Shown here: piece after piece, positions 19,255 through 29,048 of the stretch
How positions within the stretch are numbered: the stretch's first letter is position 1
Layout: each line of letters opens with the position of its first letter
Source: Flavobacteriaceae bacterium
GTDB taxonomy: Bacteria > Bacteroidota > Bacteroidia > Flavobacteriales > Flavobacteriaceae
Length of the DNA stretch: 64,000 nucleotides
Assembly (NCBI GenBank): GCA_016744415.1
Contig: JADGEL010000005.1
Coordinates: 186,001-250,000, forward strand
Direction of reading: 5' to 3'
Translations under genes and position numbers: made by a program
The notes under the pieces: generated by a model
The model's database searches: none
What the model saw: the letters and a program-made list of their open reading frames with translations, nothing else
Told to the model about the DNA's origin: nothing

Positions 19255-19327
19255 TTTTTCAAAAAAATGTCTTAAATTCGTACCCATGCAAATTTGCATG
19301 ATATTTAAATATTTTAAAATAGTACAT

Positions 19328-20074
19328 ATGAAAATTTTAGTGTGTATAAGTCATGTTCCAGACACGACTTCAAAAATAAATTTTATCGAGGGCGATACTA
19401 AATTCGACAGTAATGGTGTCCAATTTGTTATTAACCCTTATGATGAATTTGCGTTAACGCGCGCCATGTGGTTTAAAGAAAAACAAGGTGCTACTGTTAC
19501 TGTTATAAATGTTGGCAATGCAGTTACTGAACCTACTTTAAGAAAAGCTTTAGCCATTGGTGCCGATGATGCAATTAGAGTTAATGCAGAGGCTACTGAT
19601 GGTTTTTTTGTTGCAAAACAATTAGCTGAAGTTGTAAAAAATGGCGACTATGATATAATATTGGCAGGAAAAGAATCTATCGATTATAATGGTGGCATGG
19701 TTCCGAGTATGCTGGCTGCAATTTTAGATTATAATTTTGTAAATGCATGCGTTGGGTTAGACGTTGAAGATAACTCAGCAACCATCCAAAGAGAAATTGA
19801 TGGTGGTAAAAAAACCTTAACTGCTAATTTACCTTTAATTATAGGAGGACAAAAAGGATTAGTTGAAGAAAAAGATTTACGTATACCTAACATGCGCGGA
19901 ATCATGATGGCGCGTAAAAAACCATTGACAGTTGTTGAAGCTGTAGATTTTGAAGCAACAACAGTATCAGCAAGCTTTGAAAAACCAGTACAAAAAGGAG
20001 CTTGTAAAATGGTAGACGCTGATAATCTTGATGAACTAATTTCTTTACTTCACAATGAAGCAAAGGTAATTTAA
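19328..20074 (+). CDS. etfB: Electron transfer flavoprotein subunit beta (ORF track start 19286)
   Basis: MKILVCISHVPDTTSKINF, NPYDEFALTRA, AGKESIDYNGGMVPSMLA. Confidence 0.94.
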   Translation: MKILVCISHVPDTTSKINFIEGDTKFDSNGVQFVINPYDEFALTRAMWFKEKQGATVTVINVGNAVTEPTLRKALAIGADDAIRVNAEATDGFFVAKQLAEVVKNGDYDIILAGKESIDYNGGMVPSMLAAILDYNFVNACVGLDVEDNSATIQREIDGGKKTLTANLPLIIGGQKGLVEEKDLRIPNMRGIMMARKKPLTVVEAVDFEATTVSASFEKPVQKGACKMVDADNLDELISLLHNEAKVI

Positions 20075-20227
20075 AATAGACATGAGATTTATGACTAAAA
20101 ATATAAGGACTTAATTTATATAACTTTAAAATTTAGTATTTATATCAAATGTCGAATAACAAAATAATTAACATACGAATAAAAAGACTTCTTTTGTCTT
20201 TTGCTTATCGTTTAACATCTAATTAAT

Positions 20228-21190
20228 ATGTCAGTATTAGTATATGCCGAATCATCGGAAGGAAAATTTAAAAAAGTTGCTTTAGAAGCAACATCATACG
20301 GAAAAAAAGTTGCTGAACAACTAGGAACCAACCTTGTTGTTTTAACTATTAATGTAGATGATACTTCTGCATTGAATGCTTATGGAACCGAGAAAATAAT
20401 TTCAGTTCAAAATGATGCATTACAAAATTTGAATTCAAAAATTGTTGCAGATATCATAAATCAAGTAGCTAAAAAAGAAAATTCTGAAGTAATAATTATT
20501 GATTCTAGTACAAACGGGATTAGCTTAGCGCCAATGGTTGCTGTTTACTTAAATGCAGGATATGCATCAAACGTTATGGCAGCACCAAGTAATACCAATC
20601 CGTTTACAGTAAAACGAAAAGCGTTCTCTAGCAAAGCCTTCAATCACACAGAAATAAAAACTCAAGTAAAGGTCATAGGCTTAGCAAAAAACTCATTTGG
20701 ATTGGTTGTAAATGAAACAAATGCAACTACCGAAAAATTTTCGCCATCGCTCTTAGAAAGTAGTATCGCAGTTGCATCAATCGATAAAACTGTTGGAAAA
20801 GTTACTATTTCTGATGCTGATATTGTAGTATCTGGTGGTCGTGGATTAAAAGGCCCTGAAAACTGGGGAATGGTAGAAGAATTAGCTGAAGTTTTAGGCG
20901 CAGCAACTGCGTGCTCTAAACCTGTTTCTGATTTAGGATGGAGACCACATAGTGAACACGTAGGGCAAACAGGAAAACCAGTTTCGTCTAACTTATATAT
21001 TGCTTTAGGAATCTCAGGTGCTATACAACATTTAGCTGGAGTTAATTCATCGAAAGTAAAAGTTGTTGTGAATACCGATGCTGAAGCACCCTTTTTTAAA
21101 GCTGCTGATTACGGTGTAGTTGGTGATGCTTTTGAAGTTGTTCCTAAATTAATTGAAAAACTGAAAAAATTTAAATCGAGTAACGCATAA
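20228..21190 (+). CDS. etfA: Electron transfer flavoprotein subunit alpha
   Basis: VSGGRGLKGPENWGMVEELAEVLGAATACSKPVSDLGWRPHSEHVGQTGKPVSSNLYIALGISGAIQHLAG (FAD-binding domain). Confidence 0.96.
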   Translation: MSVLVYAESSEGKFKKVALEATSYGKKVAEQLGTNLVVLTINVDDTSALNAYGTEKIISVQNDALQNLNSKIVADIINQVAKKENSEVIIIDSSTNGISLAPMVAVYLNAGYASNVMAAPSNTNPFTVKRKAFSSKAFNHTEIKTQVKVIGLAKNSFGLVVNETNATTEKFSPSLLESSIAVASIDKTVGKVTISDADIVVSGGRGLKGPENWGMVEELAEVLGAATACSKPVSDLGWRPHSEHVGQTGKPVSSNLYIALGISGAIQHLAGVNSSKVKVVVNTDAEAPFFKAADYGVVGDAFEVVPKLIEKLKKFKSSNA

Positions 21191-21213
21191 TTTTTAGTAA
21201 ATTGTGCCTCGAA

Positions 21214-21263
21214 GGGCTGTCTAATTTAGATTTCTTTAAGTCTTAAATTAGACAGCTTTTTTT
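21214..21263 (+). terminator. Rho-independent terminator after etfA
   Basis: GGGCTGTCTAATTTAGATTTCTTTAAGTCTTAAATTAGACAGCTTTTTTT. Confidence 0.85.
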
Positions 21264-21293
21264 ATTAATTTTATTCAGAAAATCAATTCAGAT

Positions 21294-21893
21294 TTGAGTT
21301 TAGTTAGATTAGACATAAAAGGAATTTCATACAGCCAAACACAAAGTGGCGCGTATGCATTAGTATTGAGCGAAGTGGATGGTACAAGAACACTACCTAT
21401 TGTTATAGGTGCTTTTGAAGCCCAATCAATTGCCATAGCACTTGAAAAAGAAATTAAACCCCCAAGACCTTTAACACATGATTTGTTTAAAAGTTTTGCC
21501 GATCGGTTTAATATCATCATCAAACAAGTAATCATTCACAAATTAGTAGATGGTGTTTTTTACTCTAGTTTAATTTGCGAACGCGATGGTATAGAAGAAA
21601 TCATCGATACAAGAACATCAGATGGAATTGCACTTGCTACAAGATTTGACGCTCCTATTTTTACTTATGAAAACATTTTAGATAAAGCAGGTGTCTATTT
21701 AAAACTGAAGGATGAAGATATTGACGAAGAAAATTTAATACTAGGTGATTTAATTACTGAAACAGTCGATGAAACTCCATATTCATCAGAACCTATAGAG
21801 AGCCTGAACAAACAATTAGGCGATGCCATTGCTAATGAAGACTACGAATTAGCTGCAAAAATCAGAGACGAAATTAACAAACGAAATAAATAG
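21294..21893 (+). CDS. Bifunctional nuclease family protein (DUF151) with C-terminal UVR motif
   Basis: LVLSEVDGTRTLPIVIGAFEAQSIAIALE; LNKQLGDAIANEDYELAAKIRDEI. Confidence 0.92.
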   Translation: MSLVRLDIKGISYSQTQSGAYALVLSEVDGTRTLPIVIGAFEAQSIAIALEKEIKPPRPLTHDLFKSFADRFNIIIKQVIIHKLVDGVFYSSLICERDGIEEIIDTRTSDGIALATRFDAPIFTYENILDKAGVYLKLKDEDIDEENLILGDLITETVDETPYSSEPIESLNKQLGDAIANEDYELAAKIRDEINKRNK

Positions 21894-21897
21894 TAAT

Positions 21898-23154
21898 ATG
21901 AATGTAAAATTTAGATTAACTTTAATGAATTTCTTGCAATTTTTTGTTTGGGGCTCATGGTTAATAACTGTTGGTGTGTATTGGTTTCAAAACAAAGAAT
22001 GGTCTGGAGCTGAATTTGGTGCCATATTCTCAACCATGGGAATTGCATCTATTTTTATGCCAACCATAGCTGGAATTATTGCGGATAGATGGATAAATGC
22101 AGAAAAGCTATATGGTGTTTTACACATTTTGGGCGGATTAACATTATTATTAGTTCCAACCATTGACAATCCAACAGATTTCTTTTGGATTATATTATTA
22201 GCTATGATATTTTATATGCCAACAATTGCCTTATCAAATTCGATATCATACAATGCTTTAAAAAATAATGGCTTAAATGTTATTAAAGATTATCCACCAA
22301 TACGTGTATGGGGAACCGTAGGCTTTATCGCTGCCATGTGGTTAACTAACTTAACTGGCAATAAAGACTCTGCAAACCAATTTCTTATTGCAGGTGTTGT
22401 TGCCATTGGTTTAGGAATTTATTCTTTCTTCTTACCAAAATGCCCACCACAAGAAAGTAATTCTACTGAGAAAAAGTCATTTGTAGAAATGTTTGGTTTG
22501 GATGCGTTCAAACTATTCAAAAATTATAAAATGGCGTTGTTTTTTATGTTTAGTATGCTGTTAGGTGCAGCACTACAATTAACCAATGCCTATGGCGATG
22601 TTTTTTTAGATGATTTTAAACACATTGCAGAATTCAAAGATTCTATCGTAGTTAAATACTCAACCTTAATAATGTCAATCTCTCAAATGTCAGAAACTTT
22701 GTTCATTTTAGCAATTCCATTTTTCTTAAAAAGATACGGAATTAAAAAAGTAATGCTGATAAGTATGGTTGCTTGGGTATTGCGATTTGCCCTTTTTGCT
22801 TATGGCGATCCAGGTACAGGGTTATGGATGATTATTATGTCTGGTATTGTTTACGGAATGGCGTTTGATTTTTTCAATATTTCTGGTTCTTTATTTGTCG
22901 AAACTTCTACAGATTCTAAAATACGTTCTTCTGCACAAGGACTTTTTATGATGATGACCAACGGATTTGGTGCAATTTTTGGAAGTGTTGTGAGTGGAAT
23001 TATAATTGACAAATATTTTACTTCAGATGCAGGAAAAGATTGGCATGGAATATGGCTAACCTTTGCAATTTACGCCTTAGTTGTTGCAGTCTTGTTTGCT
23101 GTGCTGTTTAAACATAAGCATGATCCAGATGAACTAAAAGACATCAAACATTAA
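21898..23154 (+). CDS. Nucleoside permease / NHS-family MFS transporter
   Basis: MNFLQFFVWGSWLITVGVYWF, PTIAGIIADRWINAEKLYGVLHILGG. Confidence 0.85.
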   Translation: MNVKFRLTLMNFLQFFVWGSWLITVGVYWFQNKEWSGAEFGAIFSTMGIASIFMPTIAGIIADRWINAEKLYGVLHILGGLTLLLVPTIDNPTDFFWIILLAMIFYMPTIALSNSISYNALKNNGLNVIKDYPPIRVWGTVGFIAAMWLTNLTGNKDSANQFLIAGVVAIGLGIYSFFLPKCPPQESNSTEKKSFVEMFGLDAFKLFKNYKMALFFMFSMLLGAALQLTNAYGDVFLDDFKHIAEFKDSIVVKYSTLIMSISQMSETLFILAIPFFLKRYGIKKVMLISMVAWVLRFALFAYGDPGTGLWMIIMSGIVYGMAFDFFNISGSLFVETSTDSKIRSSAQGLFMMMTNGFGAIFGSVVSGIIIDKYFTSDAGKDWHGIWLTFAIYALVVAVLFAVLFKHKHDPDELKDIKH

Positions 23155-23211
23155 GTTTAGCATCGAATAAAGTATTTTACTTTAGTTAGTTAATAACTTT
23201 TAATATAATTC

Positions 23212-23245
23212 AAGGCTCGATGTCAATTACGTCGAGCCTTTTTAT
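23212..23245 (+). terminator. Rho-independent terminator
   Basis: AAGGCTCGATGTCAATTACGTCGAGCCTTTTTA. Confidence 0.85.
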
Positions 23246-23309
23246 TTATTTTTATCATCAATTCTTACAAGAAATAAACCCCTTCCCTTTGGAAACTTAG
23301 TATGAAACT

Positions 23310-24134
23310 ATGAAACAATATTTAGACTTAATAAAACACGTTAGAGAAAACGGTGTAGAGAAAACAGATAGAACAGGTACTGGTACCAAAAGTGTTTTTG
23401 GCTATCAAATGCGTTTTAACTTAGAGGATGGTTTTCCGATGGTAACCACCAAAAAGCTCCATTTAAAATCTATCATTCACGAATTACTTTGGTTTTTAAA
23501 AGGTGATACCAATATTAAATACCTACAAGAAAATGGTGTAAAAATTTGGGATGCTTGGGCTGATGAAAATGGCGATTTAGGACCTGTTTATGGACATCAA
23601 TGGCGTAATTGGAATAGCGACGGAATCGATCAAATTGCCGAAGTTGTAGAAACTATAAAAAACAATCCTGATAGTAGAAGAATGATGGTTGCTGCTTGGA
23701 ACCCAAGTGTATTACCAGATACTTCTGTTTCATTTTCTAAAAATGTTGCAAATAATAAAGCAGCCTTACCTCCGTGTCATGCCTACTTTCAATTTTATGT
23801 AGCCAACGGAAAATTATCTTGTCAACTTTACCAAAGAAGCGCCGATATCTTTTTAGGTGTTCCGTTTAATATTGCTTCTTATGCATTATTGGTGATGATG
23901 ATTGCCCAGGTTTGCGGTTTAGGTTATGGTGATTTTATCCATACTTTTGGTGATGCACATATTTATAACAATCATAAAGAGCAAATTGATTTGCAATTAT
24001 CACGCGATCCAAAATCATTGCCAACGATGAAATTAAATCCTGATGTAAAGGATATTTTTAGTTTTACTTTTGATGATTTTGAATTGGTGGGGTACGAACC
24101 TCATCCTTTGATTCGCGGAAAAGTTTCGGTTTAA
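23310..24134 (+). CDS. thyA: Thymidylate synthase
   Basis: [53 protein letters not shown]. Confidence 0.97.
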   Translation: MKQYLDLIKHVRENGVEKTDRTGTGTKSVFGYQMRFNLEDGFPMVTTKKLHLKSIIHELLWFLKGDTNIKYLQENGVKIWDAWADENGDLGPVYGHQWRNWNSDGIDQIAEVVETIKNNPDSRRMMVAAWNPSVLPDTSVSFSKNVANNKAALPPCHAYFQFYVANGKLSCQLYQRSADIFLGVPFNIASYALLVMMIAQVCGLGYGDFIHTFGDAHIYNNHKEQIDLQLSRDPKSLPTMKLNPDVKDIFSFTFDDFELVGYEPHPLIRGKVSV

Positions 24135-24159
24135 GTAAGAAGAAATAAAATGGTCTGAC

Positions 24160-24690
24160 ATGAAAAACCTTAAACAAACCATCACCATCATAGCTGCAAT
24201 TGCAGAAAATAATGCTCTCGGAAAAAACAACGATTTAATTTGGCATTTACCTGCCGATCTAAAACGTTTTAAGAAAACAACCACAGAGCATCATATCATT
24301 ATGGGACGTAATACTTTTGAGTCTATTGGCAAACCATTGCCAAACAGAACAACAGTAATTATTACCCGAAACTCAAATTATAAACAAGAAGGCTGTATTG
24401 TAGTGAACTCCTTAGAAAAAGCACTAGAAGTTGCAAAAAATGATGAGACTCCGTTTATAATTGGTGGCGCTCAAATTTACGAACAAGCCATTTTAATTGC
24501 TGATAAATTAGACATTACTGAAGTGCATCATTCTTTTGATGCCGATGTGTTTTTTCCTGAAATAGATACTAATATTTGGAAGGAAACTAGTAGAGAATTT
24601 TTTAATACTGATGAAAAAAATAAGTATGATTACAGTTTTGTTACTTATGAACAGAAAAATAATATTAGAAAAAATCCATTGAATATTTAA
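24160..24690 (+). CDS. folA: Dihydrofolate reductase
   Basis: IAAIAENNALGKNNDLIWHLPADLKRFKKTT, IMGRNTFESIGKPLPNRT. Confidence 0.96.
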   Translation: MKNLKQTITIIAAIAENNALGKNNDLIWHLPADLKRFKKTTTEHHIIMGRNTFESIGKPLPNRTTVIITRNSNYKQEGCIVVNSLEKALEVAKNDETPFIIGGAQIYEQAILIADKLDITEVHHSFDADVFFPEIDTNIWKETSREFFNTDEKNKYDYSFVTYEQKNNIRKNPLNI

Positions 24691-25537
24691 TTGTAAAAGT
24701 TGCATCAACTGGTAATTTTACAACTCCTAACTTTTCTGAAAATTCATTTTGACCTACTTCTGAATCTGCAATTCCATACCAAGGCTCAATACAAATAAAA
24801 GGAGCATCTTTCCCTTTTGTCCAAAAAGCTAAGTATTTAAAATTGGTAAAGTCAAAGGTTAAGCCGTGTTTGTGTTTTGTTGATAATAAAGACACTACGG
24901 TAGATTTTAACCCTTTGTAAATCAATGCATCATTTTCAAAAAGTTGATAATCAAGTGGTATCTTATTTCCTAAATCAACATGTGCTGTTTTATCTTTTCG
25001 CAAACCTACATCAATATTTATAAAGGTCTGAGTTGGTTTTTCTTCTTCTGGAAACTTAAAATAATAATCCTCAAATGAAGTGCCGTTTACTAACGGACAT
25101 CTAAATCCAGGGTGACCTCCAATAGAAAATAAGATTTCTTTTGAATCAATATTTACTACATTATGATTTACAAGCAATCTGTTTTTATCAATCCGATAAC
25201 TAATTTGCAAACAAAATTTATAAGGATATATATTTAATATTTCTTTAGTGCTCAGCAATTCTAAAGTAACTAAATCTTTCTTTTGTTGGATGATTTTAAA
25301 TTCACTATCTCTAGCAAAACCATGTTGAGGCATTTCATATTCAACACCATCAACTACATATTTTTTATCCTTTAGAGACCCAACAATTGGAAACAAAATA
25401 GGTGCTTGACGACCCCAATATTTCGTATCTCCTTCCCACAAATAATCTAATTTTGTTGACTTTGAATAAATCCGAGTTAATTCTGCTCCAGCTAATTTTA
25501 TTTCAATAAGCAAGTCATCGTTTTCTAATTTTATCAT
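24665..25537 (-). CDS. Aldose 1-epimerase family protein (LacX-like)
   Basis: YLWEGDTKYWGRQAPILFPIVGSLKD, GFARDSEFKII, CIEPWYGIADSE. Confidence 0.9.
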   Translation of the reverse strand: MIKLENDDLLIEIKLAGAELTRIYSKSTKLDYLWEGDTKYWGRQAPILFPIVGSLKDKKYVVDGVEYEMPQHGFARDSEFKIIQQKKDLVTLELLSTKEILNIYPYKFCLQISYRIDKNRLLVNHNVVNIDSKEILFSIGGHPGFRCPLVNGTSFEDYYFKFPEEEKPTQTFINIDVGLRKDKTAHVDLGNKIPLDYQLFENDALIYKGLKSTVVSLLSTKHKHGLTFDFTNFKYLAFWTKGKDAPFICIEPWYGIADSEVGQNEFSEKLGVVKLPVDATFTIKYSMDFF

Positions 25538-25550
25538 TTAAAACTGACGA

Positions 25551-27293
25551 TTACTTAATGTTTATTTCATAGGGCATCAACGCCTGAATTCCTTCCATTT
25601 TTGAGAATCTTTGAATTTCATTATAAACGCTATAATTTCTTTCACCCAATTCGCTTTTTAGCAAATTTTCTTTACTCATTGCAAAAGGGAAGTTTTTAAA
25701 TGCATCTTCTAAATCCTTTTTATATCTCGGGTAATCAGTTGTTCTGTAATCTACCAATCCTGCCAAAGTAGCTGCCCCTTCTAAAGCATTATCCAATCCG
25801 CCCAATTCATCAACCAATCCAATTTCTAGTGCTTCTTTACCTGTCCAAACTCTACCTTGTGCAATTGCATCTGCCTCATCCACAGTCATTTTTCTACCTT
25901 CAGCAACACGTTGTAAAAATGTAGTATAAACACGCTCAACCCCTTCTTTTCGCTCATCGTAAAATTCTTTTGACATTGGCTCATAAACACTATAACCTGA
26001 AGATTGCTTGTTGGTAGCAACTTGTTCAGCATTGATGCCAATATCATTTACCAAGCCACTAAAATTAGGAATGGTTCCAAAAACTCCAATAGAACCAGTA
26101 ATAGTTGTTGGCTCTGCATAAATTTTATCTGCGTTTGCAGCAATCCAATATCCACCAGAGGCGGCTAGATTACCCATAGATACTACCAAAGGTTTTTCTT
26201 CTTTTAACAAGGCTAACTCCCTGCCAATTAAATCTCCTGTTAAAGCAACACCTCCTGGTGAATTAACCCGTAGCACAACCGCTTTTATATTTTTGTCTTT
26301 TTTTATTTTTCTGATGGCCTTTATAATACTTCCTTGACCAATATAGGTGTCATCACCTTTGCCATATAACATAGTACCTTGGGCATACAATACCGCAATT
26401 TTGTTTGATGATGTTGATCTGATTCGTCCTTTACCATAAGCTATATAATCTTCTAAACTAATTTTATTGACTTTTTCAACGCCGGCCAATTCATTTAAAA
26501 TAGTTGTGTATTCATCTTTATAAATAGCAGCATCTAACAAATTATTTTTAACAGATAATTCTGAACTTCTACCCAATAAATTATCCGCTATATTGTTTAA
26601 TTCTGAAACTGAAATATTTCTACTTTTAGAAATATCCTCCAAAAACACAGACCAAATAGAATTTAAAAATGATGTTATTTGCTCTCTGTTAGCATCACTC
26701 ATTTTATTGTCTAAATATCCTTCAACGGCACTTTTATATTTTCCATGACGGATAACTTCCATCTTCACTCCATACTTATCTTGAAAATCTTTGTAAAAAA
26801 GACGTTCAGAAGACAATCCTCTAAACTCAACATTACCATAGGGTGTCACATAAATAGCATCAGCAACAGAACTTAGGTAGTAATTTTTTTGTGTATATAA
26901 ATCGGCATAAGCAGTTACAAATTTTCCAGATTCTTTAAACTCAATTATTTTTTTTCTAATCGTTTGTAGTTGTGAAATCCCTGCATTCACCATCAAATTT
27001 TCAATACTTATTCCTTTTATATCATCATCATATTTAGCATTTTCAATCGCATTAATAATTTGACTCATTTGAAATGAATTTTTTGCAAACATTGCATCAA
27101 ACGGATTATCAGATTGCGGCACATAATCTTTCACAGCATCAGACAAAGTGATTTCTAAAACAGAATTGTTTTTTACTACAATTTCTTCCTCTTTATTTAA
27201 CGAAGAAATTACCACTACTAAAACCACAAAAAATAATATGAAGGCAATTGTAATACTCAAACAACTTGCCAATAGATTTTTTAAAAAATTCAC
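25551..27293 (-). CDS. sppA: Signal peptide peptidase SppA, 67 kDa type
   Basis: VLRVNSPGGVALTGDLIGRE, VSMGNLAASGGYWIAANADKIYAEPTTITGSIGVFG. Confidence 0.95.
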   Translation of the reverse strand: MNFLKNLLASCLSITIAFILFFVVLVVVISSLNKEEEIVVKNNSVLEITLSDAVKDYVPQSDNPFDAMFAKNSFQMSQIINAIENAKYDDDIKGISIENLMVNAGISQLQTIRKKIIEFKESGKFVTAYADLYTQKNYYLSSVADAIYVTPYGNVEFRGLSSERLFYKDFQDKYGVKMEVIRHGKYKSAVEGYLDNKMSDANREQITSFLNSIWSVFLEDISKSRNISVSELNNIADNLLGRSSELSVKNNLLDAAIYKDEYTTILNELAGVEKVNKISLEDYIAYGKGRIRSTSSNKIAVLYAQGTMLYGKGDDTYIGQGSIIKAIRKIKKDKNIKAVVLRVNSPGGVALTGDLIGRELALLKEEKPLVVSMGNLAASGGYWIAANADKIYAEPTTITGSIGVFGTIPNFSGLVNDIGINAEQVATNKQSSGYSVYEPMSKEFYDERKEGVERVYTTFLQRVAEGRKMTVDEADAIAQGRVWTGKEALEIGLVDELGGLDNALEGAATLAGLVDYRTTDYPRYKKDLEDAFKNFPFAMSKENLLKSELGERNYSVYNEIQRFSKMEGIQALMPYEINIK

Positions 27294-27376
27294 ACTAAAA
27301 AAGTTTAAAATTGTTTATAAATAGAGAAACAAAGATACACTTTTATACCCTACATTTCTTTTCTTTGTATTCCTTA

Positions 27377-28504
27377 ATGAAAATAGTTAGAACCACATAT
27401 TTGTCCCTAGGTAGCAACCAAGGCAATAAGTTGCAAAACTTACAATCAGCTGTTAATTTGATAGATGAAAAAGCAGGTGCAATCAAAAAAGTATCTTCTG
27501 TCTATAAAACCGCTCCTTGGGGATTTGACAGTGATGATTTTTACAATATATGTATAGAAGTTTCTACAAATTTAAATCCTGAAAATCTGATTTCTAAACT
27601 TTTAGGGATTGAAAAATCGTTAGGTAGAAAAAGAAATAATGATGAGCAATACAATGCCCGAATAATTGATATTGATATTTTACTTTTTGAGGATGAAATT
27701 ATATTTGCACCAGATTTAATTGTTCCACACCCAAGAATGTTAGATCGAAAATTTGTAATGGTTCCTTTAACAGAAATCGCTGCCAATTTCAGGCATCCAA
27801 TAGAGAAGCAAACCATCTTAATGTGTCTTCAAAATTGTGATGATAAAAGTGATATAAAAAAGATTGAAGAAGAAATCATTCGGCCAATTTCACTTTTCGA
27901 AAAATACAATTATATTGCTATTGAAGGAAATATTGGTGCAGGAAAAACATCACTTGCTAAAATGATTGGTGATGACTACAATGCCAAATTGGTGTTAGAA
28001 CGTTTTGCTGATAATCCTTTTTTACCAAAATATTACAAAGATATGGAGCGTTATGCTTTTCCGCTTGAGATGAGTTTTTTGGCTGACAGATATAACCAAC
28101 TCACTGAAGATTTAGCGCAATTCGATTTATTCAAAAGCTTCATTGTTTCTGATTATTATATTTTTAAATCGCTCATTTTTGCTCAAGTTTCTTTACATAA
28201 AGATGAATATGCCTTATATCGAAAGATATTTGATGTGATGTATAGAGAGATTTCAAAACCCGATTTATATGTGTACCTATATCAAAATACAGATCGCTTA
28301 TTACGTAACATAAAAAAGCGTGGACGCGATTATGAACAGGAGATTAAACCAGAGTATTTAGATAAAATTCATTCAGGGTATTCTACTTTCATAAAATCTG
28401 AAGAAGGCCTCAACACCTTGGTTATTGATGTTTCGGAATTAGATTTTGTAAACAGTTCTGATGATTATCGTACGGTGATTAATCAGATTTCGGAGTATAA
28501 ATAA
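27377..28504 (+). CDS. folK: Fusion: HPPK (FolK) + deoxynucleoside kinase (ORF track start 27311)
   Basis: TYLSLGSNQGNKLQNLQ, RIIDIDILLFEDE, VPHPRMLDRKFVMVPLTEIA (HPPK); IAIEGNIGAGKTSLAK P-loop, RGRDYEQEI (dNK). Confidence 0.93.
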   Translation: MKIVRTTYLSLGSNQGNKLQNLQSAVNLIDEKAGAIKKVSSVYKTAPWGFDSDDFYNICIEVSTNLNPENLISKLLGIEKSLGRKRNNDEQYNARIIDIDILLFEDEIIFAPDLIVPHPRMLDRKFVMVPLTEIAANFRHPIEKQTILMCLQNCDDKSDIKKIEEEIIRPISLFEKYNYIAIEGNIGAGKTSLAKMIGDDYNAKLVLERFADNPFLPKYYKDMERYAFPLEMSFLADRYNQLTEDLAQFDLFKSFIVSDYYIFKSLIFAQVSLHKDEYALYRKIFDVMYREISKPDLYVYLYQNTDRLLRNIKKRGRDYEQEIKPEYLDKIHSGYSTFIKSEEGLNTLVIDVSELDFVNSSDDYRTVINQISEYK

Positions 28505-28614
28505 AAAGAAGAAAGACTTAAGACCACTTCACTTTAAGATAAAAGGCTAAATTAAATTCTAACATTAATGAGATTAATTTACCTTTCTAGTTTCCCTTTT
28601 TCGACGGAAAGACA

Positions 28615-28953
28615 TTACTCTTTTTTCAACTCTAACTTCTCAGCAAAATAGTCGCAAAAATCTCTCATGGTCGCTGCCATTTTTTCATCTTGTGTTGATG
28701 TTTCAAAAGTACTTGCCATAGATACTAAAGTTTGATGAAAAAATTGTTTCATCTCATCAACAGGCATATCCTTGGTCCATAAATCCACTTTTAAAGTGTC
28801 TTTTTTATTGTTGTCCCAAACAGAAATCAACATTGCCTTTGCCTCAGCATTTTTTATATTACCATCATCTGCATTCCAATGCAATTCCTCCGGAACTTTA
28901 TTTTCGTCTAAGCCTATGGTGAATTCTATTTTTGATGTATGTTTTACTGCCAT
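28615..28953 (-). CDS. gldC: Gliding motility protein GldC
   Basis: KIEFTIGLDENKVPEELHWNADDGNIKNAEAKAMLISVWD. Confidence 0.92.
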   Translation of the reverse strand: MAVKHTSKIEFTIGLDENKVPEELHWNADDGNIKNAEAKAMLISVWDNNKKDTLKVDLWTKDMPVDEMKQFFHQTLVSMASTFETSTQDEKMAATMRDFCDYFAEKLELKKE

Positions 28954-28965
28954 GTTTTATAAAAT

Positions 28966-29041
28966 TGTCATTCCTACGAAAGCAAGAATCTTGTTAAATT
29001 TAGTACCTGTGATGAGATTTCTGCTTTAGCAGGAATAACAA
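28966..29041. repeat. Paired type B palindromic repeat (two palindromes in inverted orientation)
   Basis: TGTCATTCCTACGAAAGCAAGAATCTTG...GATGAGATTTCTGCTTTAGCAGGAATAACA. Confidence 0.8.
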
Positions 29042-29048
29042 AGTGGTA

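Noticed and set aside
20180-20202. AAAAGAC-TTCTTTT-GTCTTTT hairpin between etfB and etfA
   Set aside because: Short AT-rich stem without a following T-run; could easily be chance in this base composition.
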